Shown one piece after another: positions 8,409-18,164 of a DNA stretch of 64,000 bases; the stretch's first letter is position 1, and every line of letters starts with the position of its first letter. Location of the stretch: contig NZ_JADKMY010000002.1 of NCBI RefSeq assembly GCF_015351405.1, positions 186,001-250,000 on the forward strand, given 5' to 3'. Both the position numbers and the translations under genes were made by a program. The stretch is from Corynebacterium suicordis DSM 45110 (GTDB lineage: Bacteria > Actinomycetota > Actinomycetes > Mycobacteriales > Mycobacteriaceae). Under the pieces are notes generated by a model, which saw only the letters and a list, made by a program, of their open reading frames with translations, was not told the DNA's origin and made no database searches.

Positions 8409-9563
8409 TTACTCTTCTCCCGGGCCGTGAATAGTCCACGGGTCTGTACGAATATCTAGAACGGCCGTGCTCACCGGGGTGCCGGCTTCCTGCAGGCTGT
8501 CTGCCACGATCTCTGCTGCCTGCTCGCACCACGGGAACTCGCTGGCCCAGTGCGCGGTATCAATCACGGCACACCCCCCGGCGCGCAGATGCTCATCCAC
8601 CGGGTGGTGCCGCAGATCTGAGGTGACAAAGCAGTCAACGTCCATCTTGGCCACGGTGTCCAGGAAGCTATCCCCTGCGCCGCTGGCCACGGCTACCGTG
8701 CGGATCTGCGCCTCTGGGTCTCCTGCGGCGCGCACTCCCCAGGTGGTTTTCGGCAGAGCATCGCTCACGCGTGCAGTGAACTCGCGCAAGGTCATGGGTT
8801 GATCCAGCTCACCCACCCGGCCGATGCCGAGGGCAGCTTCTCCGGTGTGAGTTTCCACCACATCGAGCGCCACTTCCTCATAGGGATGAGCCTGCTCTAG
8901 GGCGGCGCGCACCGCTTCCCGCTTGCCGCGCGGTGCCACGAACTCCACGCGCAGCTCCTTCACATGCTCCAGCTCTCCCACGTCACCTACCGTGGGATTT
9001 GCCCCCTCCACCGGGCGGAATTGTCCATCGACCGCGAACTGGAACGCGGCTTCCGCGTAGTTGCCCACCTGCCCAGCACCCGCTTCGAATACCGCGGTCT
9101 TCACCGCTTCGGCATCTTCCGGTGGCACGGTGAAACCCCATTTATCCAGGGGTTCTTCAATCGGCTTGAGTGGGGCACCCGGCGTGACTCCCAGCAGTTC
9201 CGCCAGCTTGTCATTTACCCCAGGCCGGGCGGAATCGGCATTGGTGTGCGCTGCAAACAGCGCCACCCCAGCGCGGATGAGCTTGTGGATAATCCTGCCC
9301 TTCGGGGTGTTCGCGGCCACGCTGTTCACCCCGCGCATCAGCAGCGGGTGGTGCACGATCAGCATCTGCGCGCCTTGCTCAATGGCGGCATCAGCAACGG
9401 CGTCGGTGCAATCGAGAGCAAAGACCACGGACCGTACTTCTTCGGAGGGATCGCCGCACACGAGGCCCACGGCGTCCCAGGACTCCGCCAGGTAGGGCGG
9501 GTAGGCGCGGTCCATCACTCGGATGACGTCCTCGACTGTCGCGGAAGTCTTGCCTGGTGTCAC
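8409..9563 (-). CDS. Nif3-like dinuclear metal centre hexameric protein
   Basis: 384 residues, the long Nif3/YqfO form with an inserted PII-like central domain (about residues 130-240). Metal-binding elements seen are LIVHHPLLMRG, the AHTNAD block and, near the C-terminus, TSDLRHHPVDE and DTAHWASE. Nif3 homologues bind two metal ions; they are often annotated GTP cyclohydrolase I type 2, but the physiological reaction is uncertain. It is first in a leftward operon with the zinc-ribbon gene and probably the RNase H/phosphatase gene. Confidence 0.92.
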   Translation of the reverse strand: MTPGKTSATVEDVIRVMDRAYPPYLAESWDAVGLVCGDPSEEVRSVVFALDCTDAVADAAIEQGAQMLIVHHPLLMRGVNSVAANTPKGRIIHKLIRAGVALFAAHTNADSARPGVNDKLAELLGVTPGAPLKPIEEPLDKWGFTVPPEDAEAVKTAVFEAGAGQVGNYAEAAFQFAVDGQFRPVEGANPTVGDVGELEHVKELRVEFVAPRGKREAVRAALEQAHPYEEVALDVVETHTGEAALGIGRVGELDQPMTLREFTARVSDALPKTTWGVRAAGDPEAQIRTVAVASGAGDSFLDTVAKMDVDCFVTSDLRHHPVDEHLRAGGCAVIDTAHWASEFPWCEQAAEIVADSLQEAGTPVSTAVLDIRTDPWTIHGPGEE

Positions 9564-9721
9564 GGTGCGCTCCTGTTCTTTCGCGGGCTGGGGTTGTCTA
9601 CCGCCAGCCTATCCATTTTGCCCCCTCCGGTATGCTGCACAAGGTATGCAATATGCTGATTGGCACAGCAGATGCCACTGCAAATAGCACGAAGTACGGC
9701 ACAGAAGGAAAGGTCCACAAC

Positions 9722-10231
9722 ATGGCTGAACAGGACATTAGCAAGATCACCGTGGTGTGCACGGGCAATATCTGTCGCTCCCCGATGGGCGATGTGATGC
9801 TCAACCAAGCCGCCAAAGAAGCCGGGCTTTCCGTCACCATTAACTCCTGTGGCCTGCGCGATTATCACGTGGGTGAGTCTGCAGATGAGCGAGCTATCGC
9901 GGAGCTAAAGAACCAGGGTTTCGATGGATCTCAGCACGTCGCCGCGGAATTCGGTCCGGAGCACGAGGATGCCGATGTCTTCCTCGCCATGGACCGCGGG
10001 CACGTGGATGGCCTGAAGGAATTGGGCGTAGATGCGGATCGTATTCATCTTTTCCGTGCCTTCGACGCCGACTCCTTCAACCCCCAGGATGATCCCCAAG
10101 GCCTGCGCTCGGAGAACGCGCCGGAGGTGGCTGATCCCTACTACGAGGATGAAGCTGCATTCACGGAAGCTGCCACGCAGATCAAGGCCGCTGTCCCCGG
10201 CGTGCTGCGGGAGCTGCTTTCCGAAAGCTAG
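9722..10231 (+). CDS. ptpA: Low-molecular-weight protein tyrosine phosphatase
   Basis: 169 residues, cytoplasmic. The P-loop CTGNICRS places the nucleophile Cys at 13 and the phosphate-binding Arg at 19; the general-acid loop is VADPYYED near residue 138. It dephosphorylates phosphotyrosine proteins, or arsenate in some relatives. I used the ATG at 9722, preceded by GAAAGG, rather than an upstream in-frame codon. It is syntenic with mycobacterial ptpA, between nif3 and SURF1. The last four bases overlap the end of the convergent SURF1 gene. Confidence 0.9.
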   Translation: MAEQDISKITVVCTGNICRSPMGDVMLNQAAKEAGLSVTINSCGLRDYHVGESADERAIAELKNQGFDGSQHVAAEFGPEHEDADVFLAMDRGHVDGLKELGVDADRIHLFRAFDADSFNPQDDPQGLRSENAPEVADPYYEDEAAFTEAATQIKAAVPGVLRELLSES

Positions 10232-11292
10232 AAGCGTTCGCCGCGCTTCTGCGTGCGGCGCTCCTCGAAGCGGCTGCGCGTGCCACCGTAACGATCCGCG
10301 AGCTTGCGCTCGGCGGTGGCTGCTTTCTCAGTTGAAACGGGTTCTGCCGGGGCATCTTGAGCAGACCCCGCAGGTTCTGCCATAGCAGTCTCCCCAGACT
10401 CATGCCCCACAGGCTCCGCACCTCCCGGCGCGACACCGGAGCTATTCAGCAGCTTCGCTTCGGATTCGGCGATTTCCTGCTTTTCCCGGCGTCGTTCCCG
10501 AATCTCCGCATAGGCGAACCAGATCAGCGCCGCAGGTGCGGCAATGCCGAACGTGATCCATTGGATGCCGTAGGAAAGGTGCGGGCCGTTATCCAGCTGG
10601 GGCAAAGAGATGGCGTGCAGGGTGGCATCGGAGGAATCCTCCTGGCCCATCGCATCGACAGATTGCTCATCCATCTGGACATACTCACTGACCAGCTGGC
10701 CACCACCAGCAGCCCGCAACTGCTCCTGCATCAGCTTGCTGATGGTCGCGGTATGAATGCCCGAAACCTGCGTGTGACCTTGGGATTCCACCGGATCCGT
10801 GATGGCTTCCGCCTCACTCATCCGCACGAACCCCGTCACCGTCACCTCACCCGCGGGCGGCGCGGGAATCTCCGGCACATCGGCACCCTGCTCCGGCGGA
10901 GTCCATCCACGGTTGACCAAAATGGTCTGATCAGTGGTGGTCTTAAACGGCGTGAGAACCTGAAACGCGGGGGAACTATCCACCGGGCGGTTGCGCAACA
11001 ACACTTGCGCGCTGGGCAGAAATTCCCCCTGCAGGCGAACGTGCGTCCATTCTTTTTCGACGCCAGCACTTCCCCCATCAGCGGGAAGCACCTCGGACAC
11101 AGGGACGGGATCATGCTCCATGGCATCGGCTAGCCGCTGGTTGAACTCAGACTTCTGCTCACCCTTATTCAGCTGCCACGGGCCGAGGAAGGTGAATGCA
11201 TAGTAAGTGAAGGTAAGCACCAGGACAGCGGTGAGAATCCAACCTGGTGTCAGGAAAGTCTTCCATCCTTGGCGGCGCTTGGGTTCATTCAT
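10228..11292 (-). CDS. SURF1 family cytochrome oxidase assembly protein
   Basis: 354 residues. The architecture is that of SURF1: a membrane segment at about 14-36, a large extracytoplasmic domain, and a second membrane segment near 235-255, then a cytoplasmic tail rich in A, E and P. Family hallmarks are LGPWQLNKGEQK after TM1, ILVNRGWTPP, and LSYGIQWITFGIAA at TM2. SURF1 aids cytochrome c oxidase (haem a3) assembly. The ATG at 11292 is used; a GTG codon lies directly before it. The tail (about residues 275-354) is low-complexity and poorly conserved. Confidence 0.9.
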   Translation of the reverse strand: MNEPKRRQGWKTFLTPGWILTAVLVLTFTYYAFTFLGPWQLNKGEQKSEFNQRLADAMEHDPVPVSEVLPADGGSAGVEKEWTHVRLQGEFLPSAQVLLRNRPVDSSPAFQVLTPFKTTTDQTILVNRGWTPPEQGADVPEIPAPPAGEVTVTGFVRMSEAEAITDPVESQGHTQVSGIHTATISKLMQEQLRAAGGGQLVSEYVQMDEQSVDAMGQEDSSDATLHAISLPQLDNGPHLSYGIQWITFGIAAPAALIWFAYAEIRERRREKQEIAESEAKLLNSSGVAPGGAEPVGHESGETAMAEPAGSAQDAPAEPVSTEKAATAERKLADRYGGTRSRFEERRTQKRGERF

Positions 11293-11351
11293 CACACATT
11301 CAACTTATCAGGCAGGCAAGACAGCTCCGATTCGCTGACGAGGGCTGGCAA

Positions 11352-11753
11352 TCACTCGTTGCGGAAGGCCCCTGCCAAAGTTCGACGAATCAGGGAATAC
11401 ACGCCGGATAACACGCACGCTGCCCCCAGCAGCCAGAACAAACCCAGCCCGATATCCCCTGGCTCCGCAAAAGTGTAGAAGATGACGAGGCCGATAATCC
11501 CCACCAACCCAATGGCCACCGCAGATTTCAATGATCTACCGCTGATCAGGTCAGAAAATAGGCTGACCACTAACGCGATGACTCCGACCACCACGCAGTT
11601 GGAGGTCCACCAGGTTTGTTCCCACGGGCCATTCCAGAGGGAATGGGAATCGAGCCAAAAAACGGACATGTGACCCGCGATCCCTGTGAGCCCCAGAGCG
11701 ATAACGATCAATTCCAAGACAGGGACACGCCACAACTCTTGTTTCAGATTCAT
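11352..11753 (-). CDS. Hypothetical four-TM membrane protein
   Basis: 133 residues with hydrophobic segments at about 11-31, 52-70, 77-95 and 97-117. No catalytic motif or family that I recognise. It lies upstream of SURF1 on the same strand, 60 bases away, so it might share a transcript and be linked to respiration; that is only positional inference. A short Arg-rich tail follows the last membrane segment. Confidence 0.65.
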   Translation of the reverse strand: MNLKQELWRVPVLELIVIALGLTGIAGHMSVFWLDSHSLWNGPWEQTWWTSNCVVVGVIALVVSLFSDLISGRSLKSAVAIGLVGIIGLVIFYTFAEPGDIGLGLFWLLGAACVLSGVYSLIRRTLAGAFRNE

Positions 11754-11813
11754 TCGCTCAACTCCTCACCTAGCTACCCTCGCAACAGATACTCGCATTG
11801 AAAACCAAGAAAA

Positions 11814-11846
11814 GCCCCGCTCACGATTTCTCGCGAGCGGGGCTTT
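11814..11846. terminator. Intrinsic terminator after tRNA-Val (possibly bidirectional)
   Basis: GCCCCGCTC at 11814-11822 pairs with GAGCGGGGC at 11835-11843 over a 12-base loop. It is followed by TTT on the plus strand and by TTTTCTT on the minus strand. It lies 11 bases beyond the 3' end of the leftward tRNA-Val gene. Confidence 0.8.
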
Positions 11847-11856
11847 AACCATTCTG

Positions 11857-11929
11857 TGCGCCCTGACGGGCTCGAACCGCCGACCTGCTGGGTGTAAACC
11901 AGCTGCTCTCCCAGCTGAGCTAAAGGCGC
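11857..11929 (-). tRNA. tRNA-Val (anticodon TAC)
   Basis: 73 nt. The acceptor stem GCGCCTT pairs with AGGGCGC; the D-arm is GCTCAGCTGGGAGAGC; the anticodon stem-loop GCTGG-TTTACAC-CCAGC gives TAC; the T-loop is GGTTCGAGCCC. CCA is not encoded. A terminator follows immediately. Confidence 0.96.
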
Positions 11930-12003
11930 ATGCATGCCATGATTGGCAACGCTGAATACACTAGCACGTTAGTTAATTTTCAAGAAAACCGCAGGTAGAG
12001 AAA

Positions 12004-12537
12004 CTAACGCTTGGTTCCGGAGGACACCAAACAAGCGCCCTGCCAATCCCCGAGTCGCTCCGAGCTCGTCTGAACCAAACCTGCCAGCTGAGCGGATTCT
12101 GCGATCACTCCGGGCTCAATGGTGCCGGGGCGGCCAGTGGCTGGCGTCAACAACCAAATACGGCCGTCCTCACCCAGGCTGCGGGTGGCATCCACCATCG
12201 CGTCCACCAAGTCACCATCTTCGGTACGGAACCAGAGGAGAACGACGTCCACGATCTCATCGGTTTCCTCATCGAGGAGGGGGTTACCAGTGATGTCTTC
12301 CAAGGCTTCGCTGATGGAAGAATCAGCATCTTCGTCCCAGCCGATTTCCTGGACGATCTCTTCTGCAGTGACGCTGAGCACGTCCGCCCATTCGGTAGAC
12401 CCTTGGTCTCGACCCTGCTCGGGCGCAGTGCCCGACGTGTTGCCCACTGTAGTTTCTTGCCTTTCATCAAAGGAGACGTTGGTCGCATCTTGTGTAGTCA
12501 CACTGTAAATGGTTACGCGTTCTGGCTGCGCAGGCAA
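12004..12537 (-). CDS. DUF3052 domain protein
   Basis: Up to 177 residues. The core, from ADVLSVTAEEIVQEIGWDED to the C-terminus, is the DUF3052 domain, an acidic actinobacterial protein regularly found divergent from aceE; function unknown. The first 45 residues are Gln/Thr/Ser-rich and poorly conserved in style, so the true start may be further in, for example a GTG at TVGNTSG preceded by AAAGG. No membrane segment. It may share a promoter region with aceE. Confidence 0.8.
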   Translation of the reverse strand: MPAQPERVTIYSVTTQDATNVSFDERQETTVGNTSGTAPEQGRDQGSTEWADVLSVTAEEIVQEIGWDEDADSSISEALEDITGNPLLDEETDEIVDVVLLWFRTEDGDLVDAMVDATRSLGEDGRIWLLTPATGRPGTIEPGVIAESAQLAGLVQTSSERLGDWQGACLVSSGTKR

Positions 12538-12714
12538 ATCGACGCGACTACGCCCCGACCATCTTCACCCTGCAACCTAACATAAATCAGCGAGTTCTCA
12601 GCGGGTTTTTCAACCCAATATCCGCATTAAGTGAATGTAAATACGCCCGGCCACTGTCCCGGGTGTGACGTAAAGTGGAAACCACCGCTTACCCGCGCAT
12701 TAGGAGAACCGCTC

Positions 12715-15510
12715 ATGGCTCAGGACACACCACAATTCCGAGATAGCAACTTCCCCACCGTCAGGGACGGCGTGGCTTCCTACCTCATTGATTCAGACCC
12801 CGAGGAAACCCAAGAATGGATGGACTCCCTGGACGGTCTGCTGGAAGCCGCTGGTCCAGAACGCGGGCGCTACCTGATGCTGCGCATGCTGGAGCGGGCC
12901 ACTGCGCAGCGCGTGGCTTTGCCTCCGCTGCTGTCCACGGACTACGTGAACACCATCCCCACCACCATGGAGCCCGAGTTCCCTGGTGATGAGGCCATCG
13001 AGAAGCGCTACCGCCGCTGGATCCGCTGGAATGCGGCGATCATGGTGCACCGCGCGCAGCGCCCTGGCATCGGAGTGGGCGGGCACATATCCACCTACGC
13101 CTCAGCTGCCCCACTGTATGAGGTAGGCCACAACTACTTCTTCCGCGGCAAGGATCACCCCGGTGGAGGCGACCAGGTGTTCTTCCAGGGCCACGCTTCA
13201 CCCGGTGTGTACGCGCGCGCTTTCCTCGAGGGCCGGTTGAGCGAAGATCAGATGGATGCGTTCCGCCAGGAGGTCTCGCGCCCAGGTTTGGGACTGCCTT
13301 CCTACCCACACCCACACGGGATGCCGGAGTTCTGGGAATTCCCCACCGTCTCCATGGGCTTGGGCCCAATGGATGCCATCTACCAGGCACGCTTCAACCG
13401 CTACCTGCATGACCGCGGAATCAAGGACACTTCGGATCAGCATGTGTGGGCCTTCCTGGGCGATGGAGAAATGGATGAGCCGGAATCTCGCGGTCTGATC
13501 CAGATGGCTGCGCTGAACAGCTTGGACAACCTCACGTTCGTGGTGAACTGCAATCTGCAGCGCCTGGATGGCCCCGTGCGCGGCAACACAAAGATCATCC
13601 AAGAGCTGGAGAGCTTCTTCCGCGGTGCCGGATGGAACGTGATCAAGGTGGTGTGGGGTCGCGAATGGGATGAGCTGCTGGAGAAGGACACCGACGGTGC
13701 CCTGGTAGACATCATGAACTCCACCTCGGATGGCGATTACCAGACCTTCAAGGCCAACGATGGCGCCTATGTGCGCAAGCATTTCTTCGAGCGCGATCCC
13801 CGCACCGCCAAGCTGGTGGAGGACTTGAGCGATGAAGAGCTGTGGAAGCTGCGCCGCGGTGGCCACGATTACCGCAAGGTGTACGCGGCCTACTTGCGGG
13901 CCATGGAAACCAAGGATCAGCCCACCGTGATCCTGGCCCACACCATCAAGGGATTCGGTTTGGGCCACAACTTCGAGGGCCGTAACGCTACGCACCAGAT
14001 GAAGAAGCTCACGCTGGAGGATCTCAAGCTGTTCCGCGATAAGCAGAACATCCCCATCTCTGATGAGGAGCTGGAGAAGGATCCTTACCTGCCGCCGTAC
14101 TACAACCCCGGCACTGATTCCGAAGAGATCCGGTACATGCTGGAGCGCCGCAAGGAGCTGGGCGGCTTCGTCCCGGAGCGTCGTGAGCGCTACGCACCCA
14201 TCGAGGTGCCCCCTGTCGAAGAGATTAAGAGCGGACTCAGAGGCTCCGGCAAGCAGAAGGTGGCCACCACGATGGCTCTGGTGCGCGCATTCAAGGACCT
14301 GATGCGCGATGAGAACATCAAGAAGCGCTTGGTGCCCATCATCCCGGATGAGGCACGCACCTTCGGCATGGATTCTTGGTTCCCCACCCTGAAGATCTAC
14401 AACACCCATGGGCAGCATTACACGCCGGTGGATCATGACCTCATGCTGGCCTACATCGAGGCGAAGGATGGGCAGATCCTGCACGAGGGCATCAGCGAGG
14501 CCGGCTCAATGTCCAGCTTCATCGCCGCGGGAACCAGCTATGCCACCCATGGTGAGGCAATGATTCCGCTGTACATGTTCTACTCCATGTTCGGTTTCCA
14601 GCGCATCGGTGATTCCATCTGGGCTGCAGGTGACCAGATGGCGCGCGGTTTCCTCATCGGCGCTACTGCCGGTCGCACCACGCTGACCGGTGAGGGCCTG
14701 CAGCACATGGATGGTCACTCCCCTGTGCTGGCTTCTACCAATCCGGCCGTGGTCACGTATGACCCCGCGTTCTCCTACGAGGTCGCGCATATCATCCGCG
14801 AGGGTATCGACCGCATGTATGGCCCGGGCCGCGGCGAGAACGTGATGTACTACCTCACCGTGTACAACGAGCCAGTACACCAGCCCGCCCAGCCAGAGAA
14901 CCTGGATGTGGAAGGCCTGCTCAAGGGCATTTACTTGTACTCCCCCGTGGATCGCAAGGTGGGCAGCGGCCCAGAGAGCACCGGCGATGCAGGCCCTGCC
15001 GAAGATGCCGAGTTCACCGCCTCCATCCTAGCCTCCGGCGTGGGCATGGAAGCTGCCATCAAGGCCAAGCAGATCCTGGCCGCGGATTACAACGTGAACT
15101 CCGCGATCTACTCCGTGACCAGCTGGAACGAGCTAGCCCGCGATGGCCAGGCAGCCGAGCTGGAGCAGCTCCGCGATCCCTCCGCCGAGCCTCGCGTACC
15201 GTTCGTCTCCTCTGTACTGCAGGAGGTGGAAGGCCCGAAGGTGGCAGTCAATGACTTCGCCACCGCCGTGGGCGAGCAGCTCCGCCGTTGGGTGCCGGGT
15301 GAGTACCTGGTGCTGGGCGCGGATGGGTTCGGGTTCTCCGATACCCGCGAGGCGGCACGTCGTTTCTTTAATATCGACGCCGAGTCCGTCGTGGTCGCCG
15401 TGCTCTTGGGCCTCGCCCGGGAAGGGAAGATCGACCGCGACGTGGCCACCCAGGCAGCCGAGCGTTTCGAGCTCACCGATCCCACTGCAGTGTTAGACCC
15501 GCACGAATAA
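12715..15510 (+). CDS. aceE: Pyruvate dehydrogenase E1 component, homodimeric
   Basis: Thiamine diphosphate-dependent decarboxylation of pyruvate and transfer of the acetyl group to the lipoyl domain, the entry to the TCA cycle. 931 residues, full length for the AceE type. The ThDP/Mg motif [15 protein letters not shown] is near residue 245, ending in [14 protein letters not shown]. The ATG at 12715 has a good GGAG site nine bases upstream; an in-frame upstream extension is rejected. In actinobacteria this E1 works with a shared E2/E3 and OdhA; those genes are not in this window. A strong terminator follows. Confidence 0.97.
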   Translation: MAQDTPQFRDSNFPTVRDGVASYLIDSDPEETQEWMDSLDGLLEAAGPERGRYLMLRMLERATAQRVALPPLLSTDYVNTIPTTMEPEFPGDEAIEKRYRRWIRWNAAIMVHRAQRPGIGVGGHISTYASAAPLYEVGHNYFFRGKDHPGGGDQVFFQGHASPGVYARAFLEGRLSEDQMDAFRQEVSRPGLGLPSYPHPHGMPEFWEFPTVSMGLGPMDAIYQARFNRYLHDRGIKDTSDQHVWAFLGDGEMDEPESRGLIQMAALNSLDNLTFVVNCNLQRLDGPVRGNTKIIQELESFFRGAGWNVIKVVWGREWDELLEKDTDGALVDIMNSTSDGDYQTFKANDGAYVRKHFFERDPRTAKLVEDLSDEELWKLRRGGHDYRKVYAAYLRAMETKDQPTVILAHTIKGFGLGHNFEGRNATHQMKKLTLEDLKLFRDKQNIPISDEELEKDPYLPPYYNPGTDSEEIRYMLERRKELGGFVPERRERYAPIEVPPVEEIKSGLRGSGKQKVATTMALVRAFKDLMRDENIKKRLVPIIPDEARTFGMDSWFPTLKIYNTHGQHYTPVDHDLMLAYIEAKDGQILHEGISEAGSMSSFIAAGTSYATHGEAMIPLYMFYSMFGFQRIGDSIWAAGDQMARGFLIGATAGRTTLTGEGLQHMDGHSPVLASTNPAVVTYDPAFSYEVAHIIREGIDRMYGPGRGENVMYYLTVYNEPVHQPAQPENLDVEGLLKGIYLYSPVDRKVGSGPESTGDAGPAEDAEFTASILASGVGMEAAIKAKQILAADYNVNSAIYSVTSWNELARDGQAAELEQLRDPSAEPRVPFVSSVLQEVEGPKVAVNDFATAVGEQLRRWVPGEYLVLGADGFGFSDTREAARRFFNIDAESVVVAVLLGLAREGKIDRDVATQAAERFELTDPTAVLDPHE

Positions 15511-15534
15511 TTCCTCTCGGATAGTTAGGAATCG

Positions 15535-15570
15535 CGCCCGGCCAGAGCATTGAGCTCGGCCGGGCGTTTG
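15535..15570 (+). terminator. Intrinsic terminator of aceE
   Basis: CGCCCGGCC (15535-15543) pairs perfectly with GGCCGGGCG (15558-15566), 14-base loop, followed by TTTGGGTTGTT. It lies 24 bases after the aceE stop. Confidence 0.85.
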
Positions 15571-15618
15571 GGTTGTTCAGTACTTGCGCTCAGCCCTTCC
15601 CCGAGTAATGTAGGTGAC

Positions 15619-16491
15619 ATGTCAACTAAAACTATTATCCCCGCATCTGATCGCCAACGATGGAAGGACTCTACCGTGGATTCGCGGCAGTCATTCCCAG
15701 CCACGGGCAATTTCGATCTCATCGACAACTCATGGGGATTACTCATGATCCACAACGATGACGTGGTCTCCCCCGGCGAGGGTTTCGATATGCACCAGCA
15801 CGATAACGCGGAGATCGTCACCTGGATCATGGACGGATCACTACGGCACCGGGATTCCGAGGGCACCGATACCATCCTCAAAGCCGGTCATGCCCAGGCC
15901 ATTAGCGCTGGCCGAGGAGTGCGCCACAGCGAAGTAAACGCCGCCGGCTTCACATCCAGCGCGACCTTGCACGTGATCCAGATGTGGCTGCCACCAGACG
16001 AGGAGAACACTGATCCTCGCCACGGGGAAGCGGATTTCACAGAGAGCATCACGCACAGCCGCGGGACGGGAGAATTCTTCACCGTTGCCGTGGGCAAAGA
16101 CCGAGCTCCCTTCGCGAACCGAATGAACCTTCCCCAGACGGATTCCTCGATTACCCCGCCAACCCCCTTGAGCATCGGCTCGGCGGGAGCTCAACTCGAT
16201 ATCGCCCACCTGGAGGAAGGCAAGAGCTCCACAATCGCCACCTCCCACTACGTGCATCTCTTCGTAGCCAGGGGCACCGTCCAGGCGAAGACTGCTGGAA
16301 ATACCCCTGGTGACGAGGAAGAGAATCTCACGCTGAGTGAAGGAGACGTGCTGCGCATCGATAACTCCGCAAACTCGGAGGACCCAGCAAACTCGGAAGA
16401 GCCAATCACGCTCACCGCTAGCGCAGATGCCGTGATCCTGGCCTGGCACATGGATTATTCAGCGCGGGATCGCAAGCAACGCGCGAAATAG
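15619..16491 (+). CDS. Pirin family cupin protein
   Basis: 290 residues with two cupin folds. The N-terminal metal-site motifs are present: FDMHQHDNAEIVTWIMDG and, later, GRGVRHSE. Pirins are Fe(II)-binding cupins; some have quercetinase activity and others bind transcription or metabolic enzymes. In some bacteria a pirin binds pyruvate dehydrogenase E1, so its place directly after aceE is suggestive but unproven. Start at the ATG 15619 with AGGTG seven bases upstream; an upstream in-frame start would translate the aceE terminator. Confidence 0.9.
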   Translation: MSTKTIIPASDRQRWKDSTVDSRQSFPATGNFDLIDNSWGLLMIHNDDVVSPGEGFDMHQHDNAEIVTWIMDGSLRHRDSEGTDTILKAGHAQAISAGRGVRHSEVNAAGFTSSATLHVIQMWLPPDEENTDPRHGEADFTESITHSRGTGEFFTVAVGKDRAPFANRMNLPQTDSSITPPTPLSIGSAGAQLDIAHLEEGKSSTIATSHYVHLFVARGTVQAKTAGNTPGDEEENLTLSEGDVLRIDNSANSEDPANSEEPITLTASADAVILAWHMDYSARDRKQRAK

Positions 16492-16498
16492 CGATGGG

Positions 16499-17515
16499 CT
16501 AGTGCCCGCCGCGGATGAGCTCGATCAGCTCGATCAGTTCTCGATTGACCTTTTCTGGCGCTTCCATCGGCAGCATATGCCCGGTATCCGGAACTTCCCG
16601 GAGCTTGGCTTTCGGCCACATATCCGCGATGGCGCGGGTCTGTGAAGCCGGGGTCACGTTATCCATTTGCCCCACCATCACCACGCCTGGCACCTCAGCC
16701 AACAAGGGAGCGGCATCGGTTTCATCGTTATCCACCAGGTCATCCAAGAAGCCCAGCACGGTGGTCATGGTGCACCGCTCGATATCCTGTGCGTGATATT
16801 CCACCACGTCATACTTAGCGGAAATGCCCTCTTCCAGCTCTCCGTGATAGACAAAGCTGGCGATAAACGGCTCCAGGATCCAATCAACCTTGCTCTTCAC
16901 CCATTCAGCCAGCCTCGGCAGCCGCCTGCCGATCCTTCGCATAATCTGCACGGGCCCAGAATCAAGAACTTGCGTGACACCCGCGGAAGCGAATTCAGTG
17001 ATCGCCCCATTGACCAGTGCTACTCCCACCACGCGCCGGCGGAACTGGTCATCGCCCTGCTCCATGGCACTCAGCACCGTTTGCACACCCAGGGAATGCC
17101 CCACCAGCAGAACGGGCCCACTCGGAGCCAATTCCCGGAGGATATGCAGCGTATCCGTGCCCGTCTTCTGCACCGTTAGAGCATCGGAATCAGCTGTGCT
17201 TTCGCCATGCCCGCGCAGGTCAGGAATGAGCATGCGCAGATTCGGAACCTTCCGCAGCGCCTCAGCCTGGAACACCCAGGAGCGAGCCGACAATGTGTAG
17301 CCATGGGCAAACATCACGCTCAGCTCCGGCAAGGAATCATCTTCTACCTCTGAGCGAACTTCAAAGCAGGTGAGGGTGGCGTCGGGCAAAGAAAAATGGT
17401 GAGTGCGTGCCACGTCCTTTAATTCCGGCACGTCCGGCACCTGGCGGCTCAGGCGCTGGGCAGCGCGCCGAAAGATGAACCATGAGGTATCGAGGAACGG
17501 GCGGAGGGGATTCAT
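16499..17515 (-). CDS. Alpha/beta hydrolase
   Basis: 338 residues. The fold markers are MFAHGYTLSARSW (oxyanion HG), LIPDLRGHGES, the nucleophile elbow LVGHSLGVQ with the catalytic Ser, and the C-terminal GHMLPMEAP with the His. Substrate unknown; esterases or lipases of this style are common in corynebacteria. The start was set at the ATG 17515 (MNPLRPFLDTSWF); upstream in-frame sequence runs through the acpP promoter and is not coding in character. No signal peptide. It is divergent from acpP with a 246-base gap. Confidence 0.88.
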   Translation of the reverse strand: MNPLRPFLDTSWFIFRRAAQRLSRQVPDVPELKDVARTHHFSLPDATLTCFEVRSEVEDDSLPELSVMFAHGYTLSARSWVFQAEALRKVPNLRMLIPDLRGHGESTADSDALTVQKTGTDTLHILRELAPSGPVLLVGHSLGVQTVLSAMEQGDDQFRRRVVGVALVNGAITEFASAGVTQVLDSGPVQIMRRIGRRLPRLAEWVKSKVDWILEPFIASFVYHGELEEGISAKYDVVEYHAQDIERCTMTTVLGFLDDLVDNDETDAAPLLAEVPGVVMVGQMDNVTPASQTRAIADMWPKAKLREVPDTGHMLPMEAPEKVNRELIELIELIRGGH

Positions 17516-17761
17516 GGGCACTTCTTTTGTCGGTACCGGTGGCGGCGGGCGGAGAGAACCCGGCCATGGCATCACTAGAGATTTTTTCCAGCCTAGCTTT
17601 CCGGCCTGGGTAATCGAACAATCACCTCCCATGTGCCTGGCTGAACTCGCTGGCCATCGGTTTCGTAGAATGGAGGGAAGCTTTGCGCCGCACACAGCGC
17701 ACACACCCCGCAATTCGAAGAGCGGCTTTACTCCGCGCCGCAATTTAGGAAGGATGCACTG

Positions 17762-18130
17762 ATGGCACAAGACACCGCAGGGATCTCGGACCAGGCCAAA
17801 CAGCAGCTGGCGGAAGCACTGGGTGGGAGCACAGCTGCCAGCGCAAACGGCAAGCTCAACGGCTCGGCCAAGGACGCGGGTGCAGCCGGAAGTGTGCACG
17901 AGCGCGTGACCAAGATCCTGGCGGATGCCACCGGTGTGGAGCACGAAGAAATCACTGATCACTCCACCTTGAGCGGGCATCTTGGCGTAGATTCCCTCAC
18001 CTTGGTGGACGTAGCAGTTCGGTTGGAAGAGGAATTCAACGTGCGCATCGAGGATGAGGAAATTATCTCCACTGAGCAGGTGGGCCAGTTGGTTGAGCTG
18101 GTAGAATCACGATCTTCGGAATCGAATTAA
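17762..18130 (+). CDS. acpP: Acyl carrier protein
   Basis: 122 residues, longer than a minimal ACP (about 80). Residues 1-42 are an Ala/Gly/Ser-rich extension; the helical carrier domain follows with GVDSLTLVD, Ser78 being the phosphopantetheine attachment site. It is probably the counterpart of mycobacterial acpM, which also lies downstream of aceE, but the fabD and kasA/kasB genes that accompany acpM are absent here. Since corynebacteria make fatty acids mainly with a type I synthase, the client enzyme of this ACP is unclear. AGGAAGG precedes the start. Confidence 0.93.
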   Translation: MAQDTAGISDQAKQQLAEALGGSTAASANGKLNGSAKDAGAAGSVHERVTKILADATGVEHEEITDHSTLSGHLGVDSLTLVDVAVRLEEEFNVRIEDEEIISTEQVGQLVELVESRSSESN

Positions 18131-18164
18131 CGCTCACCACCACCCATTATTGGAAGGCACACGC